Source: Epilithonimonas arachidiradicis
GTDB lineage: Bacteria > Bacteroidota > Bacteroidia > Flavobacteriales > Weeksellaceae
Assembly: GCF_003610695.1 (NCBI RefSeq)
Contig: NZ_RAQH01000001.1
Location: 186,001 to 250,000 of the forward strand
DNA: 64,000 bases
Reading direction: 5' to 3'
Position numbers and translations under genes: made by a program. Shown one piece after another: positions 26,868 to 35,452 of the stretch. Numbering within the stretch: position 1 is the first letter of the stretch; each line of letters begins with the position of its first letter. The notes below the pieces were generated by a model that made no database searches, was not told where the DNA came from, and was given only the letters and a program-made list of their open reading frames with translations.

Positions 26868-26900
26868 AAAAAAACCTCAGAATTGCTTCTGAGGTTTTTC
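26868..26900. terminator. Bidirectional terminator between APH and NlpC genes
   Basis: AAAAACCTCAGAA and TTCTGAGGTTTTT form a 13-bp stem with a TTGC loop and A/T tracts on both sides, serving both convergent genes. Confidence 0.88.
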
Positions 26901-26917
26901 TGAATATTTCAGTCTCT

Positions 26918-27580
26918 CTAATTATTTAATGCACTTAATGTGTTTTCCTTAACGATTCGCTTAGCGAATTTGAATTTTGGCCCCCAATAGCTGTCGTCTA
27001 ATGAAGAAACCATTACACCTTTGGATGTCGCAGCGTGAATGAACTTCACTTCGCCTTCCGGTGTTACATCTTCCACGATTCCTACGTGAGAGATTCTGCT
27101 GCCTCTGTGTGAGAAAAATACCAAATCTCCTTTCTGAAGTTCTGTTTTTTCCACAGAATCACCTTCCTGAGATTGTTGAGCTGCAACTCTTGGCAGGTTC
27201 ATCCCTGCTGCTGCACCAAACACTGATAACACGAATGCCGAGCAATCTATTCCGCTTCTGGAAGTTCCTCCGAATCTGTATGGAGTTCCTAGATAACTTT
27301 CAGCTTCGGATAAGATATTGTCAATGGTGTTGCTGTATTTGATCGCATTTTCTATTGCAGATCTTTTGATAACCTCATTGGTATTAGCAATAGATGCTAA
27401 AACTTGTTGTCCTTTGTTGGTTGATTTGTTGGTTACGGGTTTTACGTTTACATCCAATGATGCAAATTTGGCATCAGTTTTGTATGTTTGATTGTTAGAA
27501 ACCACATAGTTAGAAACGCAAGACTGAAGCGAAAAAAACGTGGTCACAAATAAGATATAAACTAGAACTCTTTTCTTCAT
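26918..27580 (-). CDS. NlpC/P60-family cell wall endopeptidase lipoprotein
   Basis: Outer-membrane-anchored peptidase that cleaves peptide cross-links of peptidoglycan (Spr/MepS-like). The 220 residues have lipobox LQSC (Cys21), a linker, and a C40 domain from about 90 with catalytic Cys113 (SGIDCSAFV), His165 (ISHVGIVED) and third-position His182 (FIHAATSKG). All three catalytic residues are intact. Promoter box at 27633-27640 gives a leader of about 45 nt. Confidence 0.94.
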   Translation of the reverse strand: MKKRVLVYILFVTTFFSLQSCVSNYVVSNNQTYKTDAKFASLDVNVKPVTNKSTNKGQQVLASIANTNEVIKRSAIENAIKYSNTIDNILSEAESYLGTPYRFGGTSRSGIDCSAFVLSVFGAAAGMNLPRVAAQQSQEGDSVEKTELQKGDLVFFSHRGSRISHVGIVEDVTPEGEVKFIHAATSKGVMVSSLDDSYWGPKFKFAKRIVKENTLSALNN

Positions 27581-27632
27581 ATATATTTAATTATTTGTGT
27601 TAAACTTGAGTTGGTTTTTTGTGATTGCATAG

Positions 27633-27640
27633 CAAAAATA
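27633..27640 (-). promoter_or_regulatory. -7 box for the NlpC/P60 gene
   Basis: TATTTTTG on the minus strand, exact TAnnTTTG match, about 52 bp before the ATG. Confidence 0.5.
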
Positions 27641-27732
27641 GCCAATACTCATTAAAGGGCATTTCAAATCAATTTGAGCGTTCTTGAGTTTAACATAATT
27701 TAACAGTCTTTTTAAGAATGTTAAAAAAAAAC

Positions 27733-27772
27733 AAACCGCAAAGCCTTTATTTAGACTTTGCGGTTTTATTTT
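27733..27772. terminator. Terminator after glnN
   Basis: AAACCGCAAAG and CTTTGCGGTTT form an 11-bp stem with a 12-base loop; on the minus strand a long T-run follows. It lies 33 bp past the glnN stop. Confidence 0.85.
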
Positions 27773-27804
27773 TAGTTAAGATTCTTTAACGTTTTTGTAG
27801 ATAT

Positions 27805-30003
27805 TTATCTAGTGAAGAGTAATTCTCTATATTTTGTCATCGGCCAAAGTTCGTCGTCTACCATCATTTCCAGGGCATCTGACGCCTCTCTGATGTTGTC
27901 AAAAAGAGGTTTTACTTTGTTACAGTATTCCTCTGCTTGTTTTTGACTTCCTGATGTATTCTTAGCTTTTTCTTTGGCTGCTAAAAGATTGTCAACACCA
28001 ACTTTGATTTGGGAAACATTGCCGGAAATATCGGAAATCAAACTCAATTGTTCTTTTGCCAAAGTCTTGAATTCTTTCTCGCTGAAGATCTCTTTCAACC
28101 CTTTAACGTTCTCAATTAACCTGTTTTGGTAATTAAGAGCGGCAGGAATAATGTGATTTCTTGCGATATCTGCCAAAACTCTGGCTTCTATATCAATGAC
28201 TGTTGAATATTTTTCCAGCTTGATTTCGTTTCTGGCTTCGAACTCACGGTGTGAGTAAATTCCTAACTCCTCGTAAAGCGCAACGAATTTTTTATCTAAT
28301 TCCATTTTAAGAGCTTCCGGCGTTGTTTTCAAGTTGTTAAGGCCTCTTTTCTTAGCTTCTTTTGCCCAATCGTCAGAATAACCGTCACCTTCGAACATAA
28401 TGCTCTTAGATTGCTTGATGTATTCTCTCAATACATTGAAAATAGCTTCATCTTTTTTAAGACCAGTTCCAATCAAAGCATCCACTTCAGTTTTGAAAGT
28501 TCTTAATTGTTTAGCAGCAATTACATTCATCACCGTCATTACTTCCGCACAGTTGGCTGAAGAACCCACCGCTCTGATTTCGAATTTGTTTCCTGTAAAG
28601 GCAAAAGGAGACGTTCTGTTTCTGTCTGTGTTATCTAAAAGAATTTCAGGAATTTTTCCAACAACATTCAGTTTTAATTCTGTTTTTTCTTCCGGAGATA
28701 ATTTTCCGTCCGTCACTTTTTCCAATTCTTCCAAAACGCCGAACAACTGACTTCCAATAAATGCGGAAATAATTGCCGGTGGCGCTTCGTTGGCTCCTAA
28801 TCTGTGATCGTTGCTTGCAGATGCAATACTAGCTCTCAACAAATCCGCATAATCGTGAACTGCTTTCAAAGTATTTACAAAAAATGTCAGGAACTGAAGG
28901 TTTTTCTTTGGATTTTTACCCGGACTCAAAAGGTTTTCGCCCGTGTCAGTTCCCAAAGACCAGTTATTATGTTTTCCACTTCCGTTGACACCGGCAAATG
29001 GTTTTTCGTGAAATAAAATGTGGAAGTGATGCTTGTGAGCAATTCTTGCCATAATATCCATTAATAATGAATTATGGTCAACAGCAACATTCGCTTCTTC
29101 AAACATTGGTGCCAATTCGAATTGGTTAGGTGCAACCTCGTTGTGACGTGTTGTTACAGGAATTCCCAACTTCATACATTCGATTTCCAATTCCTTCATA
29201 TAGTTCATTACTCTTGTAGGAATCGAACCGAAATAATGGTCATCAAGCTGTTGTCCTTTCGCCGGAGAATGTCCAAGTAAAGTTTTCCCTGTCAAAACCA
29301 AATCCGGTCTTGATTGATACAAAGCTGTATCTACCAAGAAATATTCTTGTTCCCAACCAAGAGTCGGAGAAACTTTTGTTACATTTTTATCGAAGTAAGA
29401 TTTGCAAACATCTGTCGCTGCCTCATCAACCGCATTCAAAGCTCTTAACAAAGGTGCTTTATAATCTAAAGTTTCACCCGTATAAGAAATGAAAATCGAA
29501 GGAATACAAAGTGTAGTTCCCATAATAAAAGCCGGAGAAGTCGGATCCCAAGCGGTATAACCTCTGGCTTCGAATGTATTTCTGATTCCACCATTCGGGA
29601 AAGAAGAAGCATCCGGCTCCTGCTGAATCAACATTCCGCCACTGAATCTCTCGATAGCTCTTCCACCTTCTATAGGTGTAAAGAAAGAATCGTGCTTTTC
29701 AGCAGTTGCACCTGTTAACGGTTGAAACCAGTGCGTGTAATGGGTAACGCCTTTTGACATAGCCCAATCCTTCATCGCAACAGCCACCTGATCCGCAATG
29801 TGTCTCTGGATTTTTGTTCCTTTTTTAATGGCATCCAAAATAGATTGGAACGCTTCTTTAGTCAGATATTCTCTCATTGTTTCTTCTGAGAATACATTTT
29901 GACAAAACAATTCAGACAGTTTTGCAGGAACTTCTATGAAATTATCTTTTCTGTAATTTCTGAATGGAAGCTCGGCTAAGGCTTTAAATCTTAATGTTGA
30001 CAT
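27805..30003 (-). CDS. glnN: Glutamine synthetase type III (GlnN)
   Basis: ATP-dependent synthesis of glutamine from glutamate and ammonia. The 732-residue length and N-terminus (FRNYRKDNFIEVPAKLSELF) are those of the large GSIII found in Bacteroidota, about 250 residues longer than GSI. Active-site features include GWEQEYFLVD, TRHNEVAPNQFELAP, NGSGKHNNWSLGT and NRTSPFAFTGNKFEIRAVGS. It stands alone with its own promoter and terminator. Confidence 0.97.
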   Translation of the reverse strand: MSTLRFKALAELPFRNYRKDNFIEVPAKLSELFCQNVFSEETMREYLTKEAFQSILDAIKKGTKIQRHIADQVAVAMKDWAMSKGVTHYTHWFQPLTGATAEKHDSFFTPIEGGRAIERFSGGMLIQQEPDASSFPNGGIRNTFEARGYTAWDPTSPAFIMGTTLCIPSIFISYTGETLDYKAPLLRALNAVDEAATDVCKSYFDKNVTKVSPTLGWEQEYFLVDTALYQSRPDLVLTGKTLLGHSPAKGQQLDDHYFGSIPTRVMNYMKELEIECMKLGIPVTTRHNEVAPNQFELAPMFEEANVAVDHNSLLMDIMARIAHKHHFHILFHEKPFAGVNGSGKHNNWSLGTDTGENLLSPGKNPKKNLQFLTFFVNTLKAVHDYADLLRASIASASNDHRLGANEAPPAIISAFIGSQLFGVLEELEKVTDGKLSPEEKTELKLNVVGKIPEILLDNTDRNRTSPFAFTGNKFEIRAVGSSANCAEVMTVMNVIAAKQLRTFKTEVDALIGTGLKKDEAIFNVLREYIKQSKSIMFEGDGYSDDWAKEAKKRGLNNLKTTPEALKMELDKKFVALYEELGIYSHREFEARNEIKLEKYSTVIDIEARVLADIARNHIIPAALNYQNRLIENVKGLKEIFSEKEFKTLAKEQLSLISDISGNVSQIKVGVDNLLAAKEKAKNTSGSQKQAEEYCNKVKPLFDNIREASDALEMMVDDELWPMTKYRELLFTR

Positions 30004-30028
30004 AAAAAGTGTGTTATTTTAAACGAGG

Positions 30029-30036
30029 CAAATTTA
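30029..30036 (-). promoter_or_regulatory. -7 box for glnN
   Basis: TAAATTTG on the minus strand matches TAnnTTTG, 25 nt before the ATG. No clear -33 TTG. Confidence 0.55.
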
Positions 30037-30326
30037 CAAAAAATATAATTCGAAATTAATTTGCCCCCTAAAAATTTATAGTTGTTTTCAAATAAATAAA
30101 TTTAAACCAATAACAACCCCTCTATTTTTCAACATCAATATGAACTAAAATAGAAATATGTTTAATTTTTATTATTAAAATATGAATGAAAATTTATTTT
30201 AGAATATAGACAGGAAAGTTTAACTTTAAAAACTGTTGTAATACAAATAATAGCATCTTAGTTAAAAAACGCAATGTTTTGAAAATCAATAAATTAAATA
30301 TTTTATTTTATTTAAATAAATTTTCA

Positions 30327-30334
30327 TACCTTTG
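30327..30334 (+). promoter_or_regulatory. -7 box for the DUF6909 gene
   Basis: TACCTTTG matches TAnnTTTG, 25 nt before the ATG at 30360; the -33 region is a T-rich run without an exact TTTG. Confidence 0.6.
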
Positions 30335-30359
30335 CAGACTTTTACAAAAATTTTAATAT

Positions 30360-32027
30360 ATGGCAAATTCAAGAGCAAGAGAAACCACAGAAGCTATCGA
30401 AAGATTATATGTCTCTATGAGACACTTATTCTATAGAGGATTTTTCAAACCATCTGGAGTGTCGGGTGAATCATTAAGAAAATTATTAATGATTATCAAT
30501 CCGGAGATCTACGGAAGTATGAGCGTTCCTAATAAGATAGAACTGGACGGTTTGCTTTATGTTCTTGATCGTCTTCCGGAAGGTATCGAAGAATGTTCTT
30601 TTATCCATCTGACTTCTGACGAAGGCTTTGATAAAGGAAGTTTTGAACCAATCGTTCCGAAGAAAAGACGTAGAAACTGCTACAGAATAGATGAACACCA
30701 GATGAACATCGAAGTTCTTTTGGGTCGCTCCGAGATTTATGACATCCTGACTCACTTAACGTTCCTTTATCTGGAAGCAGACAAAATCAGAAACATCGGT
30801 TTCGATCTGGATAACGAAGGTCGCCCGAAACGCATCTGGAAAATCATCGAAGAAGTTGCTAAAGGCGAGAAAAAATACAGCAGAAAAGAAAAAGAAGTCG
30901 CATTGATTCATCTTTCTTCTTTCTTAGGAAGAACTTTTGATGAAACACTTAATGCTTATAACAACTTCGGAGATGATAAAAATCCCGACCGCTTGTTCAA
31001 GATTATTTATTGGCTTGGTCAGATTAGCCTGGAAGACTGGAAAGAATTAAGAGAAAGAGAAATCTATTTCTCAGCCATTCTTCAGGAAAGAGTTGGACAT
31101 CACCTTTTCGGGGAAAAATGGGCCAATAAGATCAAACAGGTTTTGGTGGAAAACAACCTTCATATGAGACCTCTTCATATCATCAGTGCCAATATGCACT
31201 CTGTGAAAAATATGGTTTTTGCCAATGATGCTCTTAATAAAAAAGGAACAAAAGAGGTTGATTATAAATTATTTGCTGACATCAGTAACAAAAAAGAACT
31301 TCAGGAAAAAGTGCTGGATCACGCTCTAAAAGAAGGAATGATCTATATTGATGACAATAGCGGAAGCAACATTGATGTTCAAATCATCGATCTTGCCAAG
31401 ACTGAACTTAAGAATACCGTTTTCGCGAATCAAAAATATAAAGGTGACGATGTGATCCTGGTTTTTGATTACGCTTTTGGAGAACAAGCTTTTGAGGTAA
31501 TGGACGAATTACTAAGACCTTATGAAGTGAAAGGCGAAGTCTATATGATGAAAGTGAAATCGGTTTCGATAATGGGTAAAGCCGGGATCTTAACCGGAGG
31601 AAAAGGCGATATTATGATCCCGACTTCTCACATCTTTGAAGGTACTGCTGATAATTATGTCTTCGAAAATGCTCTAAAGGCAACTGATTTTGTAGATGAT
31701 GAGATCAAATCTTTCGAAGGACCGATGATCACTGTTTTGGGAACATCGCTTCAGAACAAAGACATTTTATCTTACTTTATGACAACGTCCTGGAAAGCCA
31801 TCGGTCTGGAAATGGAAGGCGCACATTATCAAAAAGCGATTCAGGTGGCGAGCAAAATCCGTCATCACATTTCTCCGGATCTGTTTGTAATGTATGCTTA
31901 TTATGCATCGGATAATCCATTGGAAACAGGAAGTACATTATCTTCCGGCGGACTTGGACTCACAGGTGTAAAACCAACTTATATGATTACTCATAAAATC
32001 ATCGAGAAAATTCTTGAGAAGAAATAA
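30360..32027 (+). CDS. DUF6909-type protein with nucleoside-phosphorylase-like C-terminal domain
   Basis: The 555-residue cytoplasmic protein resembles the uncharacterised Bacteroidota family DUF6909. Residues 1-250 are helical and charged. From about 360 the sequence recalls the purine/uridine phosphorylase fold: DDVILVFDYAFGE (363-375), GKAGILTGGKGDIMIPT (406-422), the ribose-site-like GLEMEGAHY (482-490) and YYASDNP with Asp518 where phosphorylases have their catalytic Asp. The N-terminal half has no recognised domain. The gene has its own promoter and a strong terminator. Function is unknown; nucleoside or nucleotide-derivative binding is an inference. Confidence 0.8.
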   Translation: MANSRARETTEAIERLYVSMRHLFYRGFFKPSGVSGESLRKLLMIINPEIYGSMSVPNKIELDGLLYVLDRLPEGIEECSFIHLTSDEGFDKGSFEPIVPKKRRRNCYRIDEHQMNIEVLLGRSEIYDILTHLTFLYLEADKIRNIGFDLDNEGRPKRIWKIIEEVAKGEKKYSRKEKEVALIHLSSFLGRTFDETLNAYNNFGDDKNPDRLFKIIYWLGQISLEDWKELREREIYFSAILQERVGHHLFGEKWANKIKQVLVENNLHMRPLHIISANMHSVKNMVFANDALNKKGTKEVDYKLFADISNKKELQEKVLDHALKEGMIYIDDNSGSNIDVQIIDLAKTELKNTVFANQKYKGDDVILVFDYAFGEQAFEVMDELLRPYEVKGEVYMMKVKSVSIMGKAGILTGGKGDIMIPTSHIFEGTADNYVFENALKATDFVDDEIKSFEGPMITVLGTSLQNKDILSYFMTTSWKAIGLEMEGAHYQKAIQVASKIRHHISPDLFVMYAYYASDNPLETGSTLSSGGLGLTGVKPTYMITHKIIEKILEKK

Positions 32028-32033
32028 AAATAG

Positions 32034-32061
32034 AAAGCCTCCAATTTTTGGAGGCTTTTTT
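32034..32061 (+). terminator. Terminator after the DUF6909 gene
   Basis: AAAGCCTCCAA and TTGGAGGCTTT form an 11-bp perfect stem followed by TTT; a palindromic repeat begins 2 bp later. Confidence 0.9.
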
Positions 32062-32062
32062 G

Positions 32063-32144
32063 AACCACAAAAGTCACAAGAGTTTTTTTGATTTTATATA
32101 ACTAAGTTTATCATTAAGATGATTCTTTTGTGACTTTTGTGGTT
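32063..32144. repeat. AACCACAAAAGTCACAA palindromic repeat, copy with long loop
   Basis: The 17-base arm at 32063-32079 is repeated perfectly inverted at 32128-32144 around a 48-bp AT-rich spacer. The same arm bounds a shorter element at 48543-48594 and a half copy is at 46051-46069. It lies between the convergent DUF6909 and DUF445 genes. Confidence 0.85.
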
Positions 32145-32150
32145 TATTCA

Positions 32151-33392
32151 TTAAATAAAATTTGCAATCGTGTAAATCAGCAAACCAACCAAGCCACCAA
32201 CGATTGTTCCGTTGATTCTTATAAATTGCAAATCTTTTCCGACTTCTAATTCCAGTTTTCGACTCAGTTCTTTTCCTTCCCAATTTCCGACAGTTGTGCT
32301 GATGAGTTCGCCAAAATTCTGAGTGTTTTTCAGAATATATTTATAGGCTGTCAATCTAACCCAATTGTCAATTCGGTTTTGGAAATTTTCATCATTTTGA
32401 AGGTTAGAAACAAATTCATCAATGTTTTTTTTGACATAAGATTTTAGTTTAGAATCTTCTTCAGACAATTCTTTCATCAATGATAATTTTAAAGATTGCC
32501 AAATATCGGATGCGTATTGTTTGATCTTATCACTTTGTAGAAAATCCGTTTTGATCGAATCAAACTCCGTTTTCCACTTAGATTCTTCTTTCAGTTCTTT
32601 TGAAAAATCCAGGATTTTGTTGGTAATTTCTGATCGTAATGGATGACTAGGATTTTCTTCAACTTCAAGGAAATAATCGCTTAAACCTTTTGTAATTTTT
32701 TCGGCAATTTTATTATCTACAGATTTGGGAATCAAAAAGAAACTCTCCTTTCCTACTCTTTCAGAGATCATTTGTTGATTTTCGAGAATATACTTTTTGA
32801 TTTGAGAACTTAGGTTGGTAATGATTTTTTGATGATCATTTTTATTGAGAAGATATTCGATTCCGTTTCCGATGACCGAATTTAATTGGATAGAATCTGT
32901 CATTTCCTCCGCTTTATTTGAAATAAATTTCACAACAGATTCATCATCGAGTTTATTAATAATATCTTTAAGAATTGATGACAGTTCATTAATCAAAAGA
33001 TTCTGATTTTTATCCTTAGAAAGCCAATCGCCAACATAAACCGAAACTTTTAGTTTTTGAATGTAAGGACGGATATTTTGAGGCGAAAGAAAATTATCCA
33101 CCACAAAGTTCCCAAGATTATCGCCAATTTTTTCTTTAGAATTTTCGATGAGGTTAGTGTGTGGAATTTTAAGTCCTAATGGATAATTGAAAAGCGCAGT
33201 CACAGCAAACCAATCCGCCAAAGCACCAACCATCGCCGCTTCGGAAAATGCTCTGATATAGCCAATCCAATGTAAATGATTTCCTTTTTGTAAAATCGTC
33301 ATCGATACAAAAGTAACGGCCATCAGAATAAACAATCCTGTGGCGAGGGTTTTATATCGTTTGAGCTGCTGTTTTTTCAATTCATCATTCAT
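32151..33392 (-). CDS. DUF445 family membrane-anchored protein
   Basis: The 413 residues show an N-terminal helix pair with the family-typical WIGYIRAFSEAAMVGALADWFAVTALF, long charged amphipathic helices in the middle, and a C-terminal membrane segment (INGTIVGGLVGLLIYTIANF). This is the YjiN/DUF445 architecture, probably a cell-envelope protein of unknown function. It is monocistronic with a -7 box at 33422-33429. Confidence 0.88.
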   Translation of the reverse strand: MNDELKKQQLKRYKTLATGLFILMAVTFVSMTILQKGNHLHWIGYIRAFSEAAMVGALADWFAVTALFNYPLGLKIPHTNLIENSKEKIGDNLGNFVVDNFLSPQNIRPYIQKLKVSVYVGDWLSKDKNQNLLINELSSILKDIINKLDDESVVKFISNKAEEMTDSIQLNSVIGNGIEYLLNKNDHQKIITNLSSQIKKYILENQQMISERVGKESFFLIPKSVDNKIAEKITKGLSDYFLEVEENPSHPLRSEITNKILDFSKELKEESKWKTEFDSIKTDFLQSDKIKQYASDIWQSLKLSLMKELSEEDSKLKSYVKKNIDEFVSNLQNDENFQNRIDNWVRLTAYKYILKNTQNFGELISTTVGNWEGKELSRKLELEVGKDLQFIRINGTIVGGLVGLLIYTIANFI

Positions 33393-33421
33393 AAATCAGG
33401 AAAATCGAAAATCATTCCAAA

Positions 33422-33429
33422 CAAAATTA
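33422..33429 (-). promoter_or_regulatory. -7 box for the DUF445 gene
   Basis: TAATTTTG on the minus strand matches TAnnTTTG, 29 nt before the ATG. Confidence 0.5.
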
Positions 33430-33475
33430 TCAATATTTGATTAAAATAAATATTTTTACAAATAAATCTCTCTGA

Positions 33476-34618
33476 ATGGCGAAGAAAATTCTGAATATAG
33501 TTTTATTGTTGATTGCCGGAATTATTTTAACGGTATATATCACCGGCTACAATTATCTTTTCCGCGGAATAAGATTGACTTATCTAAAAGGTGAAACCGG
33601 ACCAATGTTAAATGACGGAACTGACTTCCCATCGAAAACTATTTCAAGAGGAAACCCCAAACCCTGGCCACTCGATATTAATTATAACAAAACGGCATTA
33701 TCTCCGGAACTGGAAAAGCATCTTAAGGAAACAAAATCAGTTTCTTTTTTAATCATTCAGCACGGAAAAATCCTGCAGGAACATTATTGGGAGAATTATA
33801 ATAAAGCTACTCCGAGCAATTCATTTTCGATGGCCAACACCATAACAACGCTGCTATTAGGAAAAGCCATTGACGACGGAAGAATAGCAAACATTAATCA
33901 ACCATTTTCTACATTCTATCAGGAATTTTCAAATGACAAATTTGGGAAAAACCTTACATTAGCGAATCTTGCCTCGATGGAAGCAGGATTGGACTGGAAG
34001 AACGATTACAAAAATCCACTCTCTCAAAATGCAGCACTATACTATGGATTTTCTCTTTCCGATATTATTTTCAAAAGCAAATTCAAACAAAATCCAGGAG
34101 AACAATTCGAATACCAGTCAGCTGCGCCTCAACTTTTAGGTTTTGCAGTTGGCAGAGCTGTGGAAATGCCTTTGTCTTTTTATGCATCTGCAAAATTGTG
34201 GAAGCCTCTCGGGATGGAGCAAAATGCAGAATGGACAACGGATGATCTTGGGATAGAAAAATCGTTTTGCTGTATCCATTCCAATGCAAGAGATTTTGGA
34301 AAGATTGGATATTTACTACTGAATAAAGGAAAATTTGAAAATATCCCGTTAATCAACGAAAATTTTGTTGACCAAATGATAACGCCGACTGAACATTCCA
34401 ACGGAACTTATGGTTTAGGCCTTCGTATTAATTATGATACAAAAATCCACCATTATTATATGCATGGATTCAATGGTCAATACGTTATTATAGTCCCGGA
34501 ATATGATATGATTATTGTGAGATTAGGCAACGAAGAATCCCCGGAAAAAGACTTCAAAAACAGACCAAAAGAAATCGAGTTTTATATTAACGAAGCCCTG
34601 AAGTTTGATAAAAACTAA
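33476..34618 (+). CDS. Serine-hydrolase-fold protein (class C beta-lactamase/6-aminohexanoate hydrolase type) with altered SxxK
   Basis: The 380-residue protein has an N-terminal membrane anchor (about 4-23) and a beta-lactamase-related domain. At the expected SxxK position it has Ser118-Met-Ala-Asn121 (codons TCG ATG GCC AAC), so the general-base Lys is replaced by Asn. The second motif is Tyr213-Gln-Ser (FEYQSAAPQLLG) and the C-terminal HGFNGQY motif is intact. The rest is well conserved, so the protein may be inactive, work by another mechanism, or bind ligand only. Its stop overlaps the convergent TetR gene by 4 bp. Confidence 0.85.
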   Translation: MAKKILNIVLLLIAGIILTVYITGYNYLFRGIRLTYLKGETGPMLNDGTDFPSKTISRGNPKPWPLDINYNKTALSPELEKHLKETKSVSFLIIQHGKILQEHYWENYNKATPSNSFSMANTITTLLLGKAIDDGRIANINQPFSTFYQEFSNDKFGKNLTLANLASMEAGLDWKNDYKNPLSQNAALYYGFSLSDIIFKSKFKQNPGEQFEYQSAAPQLLGFAVGRAVEMPLSFYASAKLWKPLGMEQNAEWTTDDLGIEKSFCCIHSNARDFGKIGYLLLNKGKFENIPLINENFVDQMITPTEHSNGTYGLGLRINYDTKIHHYYMHGFNGQYVIIVPEYDMIIVRLGNEESPEKDFKNRPKEIEFYINEALKFDKN

Positions 34619-35250
34619 TCCGCGTCATAATCCAACAAAGCGAATACACTTAGCAAAGTGCTGTTCTTCAGTTTCTGCTCGGCTTCTTTCATATATTGCG
34701 CATCGTTGTTTGCAGGAACATACATCTCATAGAAGTTTTTGTTCCTGATCACAAACAAAGTCGACCCGATAATCATTGTCAGGATATCCTCAGACTTTGG
34801 CGCATTATGGAAAACGCCGGAAACAATTCCTCTTTTGATAATCTCATCCAGCCTGCCGACACAAGTCTGATAAAACTCCAAAAGATCATCCTTCACATTA
34901 TCCAGAGAACGCATCTCCTGCGTTACAAAACCGTGAAAATAGCTGTATTTGAAAAGCAAAGAGATCACATAATTCACAATCTCTTTCATCTGCATTTCGG
35001 GTTTTCCTTCCTTTATGGTCTGTGCAAACTCAGAAAAGCTTTCTTTTGTTCTCTGCACACGATACTGATAAAGGTAAGACATCATCTTTTCCTTAGAACC
35101 AAAGTAATAAGAAATCATAGCCACATTGATATTCGCTTTCGAACAAATATCTCTCACAGACGTGCCTTCAAAGCCTTTTTTTGCAATCAGTTCTTCTGCT
35201 ACATCCAGAATTTTTGTCTGTTTATCAGTAAATTTTTTTCTCATTCGCAA
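34615..35250 (-). CDS. TetR/AcrR family transcriptional regulator
   Basis: The 211-residue protein has an N-terminal helix-turn-helix (ILDVAEELIAKKGFEGTSVRDICSKANINVAMISYYFGSK is the canonical layout, residues about 13-52) and a ligand-binding C-terminal helical domain. The quoted region shows the typical TSVRDI...YYFGSK ends. Its target is unknown; its only neighbour is a convergent hydrolase-like gene, so local control is not obvious. Confidence 0.93.
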   Translation of the reverse strand: MRMRKKFTDKQTKILDVAEELIAKKGFEGTSVRDICSKANINVAMISYYFGSKEKMMSYLYQYRVQRTKESFSEFAQTIKEGKPEMQMKEIVNYVISLLFKYSYFHGFVTQEMRSLDNVKDDLLEFYQTCVGRLDEIIKRGIVSGVFHNAPKSEDILTMIIGSTLFVIRNKNFYEMYVPANNDAQYMKEAEQKLKNSTLLSVFALLDYDAD

Positions 35251-35352
35251 CGAAAGATTTAATGTAAAATTAAACTATTTTTCATCATTGACAATAAGTT
35301 TCGACAACAGATTTTAACAAAATTTAACTTTTTATGATCAGCATAATAATTA

Positions 35353-35397
35353 GAGCCGCTTTATCCGTCCACAGTTTATCCTGAGCAAAGTCAAGGG
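35353..35397. repeat. Decayed fragment of the AATCCTTTTTTGC repeat family
   Basis: The block AGCCGCTTTATCCGTCC then AGTTTATCCTGAG...AAGGG resembles, in reverse orientation, 63550-63593 (CCCTTCGACAAACTCAGGAT ... GGCGGATTAAGCTGCC). The long inverted arms are missing. It lies just upstream of the TatD-like gene. Confidence 0.6.
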
Positions 35398-35441
35398 ATC
35401 TGCTGCAAGCAATTCGGTGTTCCGAAAAGACCTTAAATTCA

Positions 35442-35449
35442 TATCTTTG
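35442..35449 (+). promoter_or_regulatory. -7 box 3 nt before the TatD-like start
   Basis: TATCTTTG matches TAnnTTTG; the ATG at 35453 follows after 3 nt, giving a leaderless transcript if this box is used. Confidence 0.5.
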
Positions 35450-35452
35450 ACT

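Larger units (their letters stand above)
30004..30359. other. AT-rich divergent intergenic region
   Basis: This 356-bp region between divergent genes holds the glnN -7 box near its left end and the DUF6909 -7 box near its right end. The middle is very AT-rich without an ORF, clear palindrome or repeat shared with the rest of the window. Confidence 0.6.

Noticed and set aside
30004-30359. Small gene or RNA in the long glnN upstream region
   Set aside because: Very AT-rich, no ORF with start and codon structure, no hairpin-terminator; only the two divergent promoter boxes are supported.
32063-32144. CRISPR-like array from repeated CACAAAG blocks
   Set aside because: Only two inverted arms with one spacer, no direct-repeat array and no cas genes in the window.
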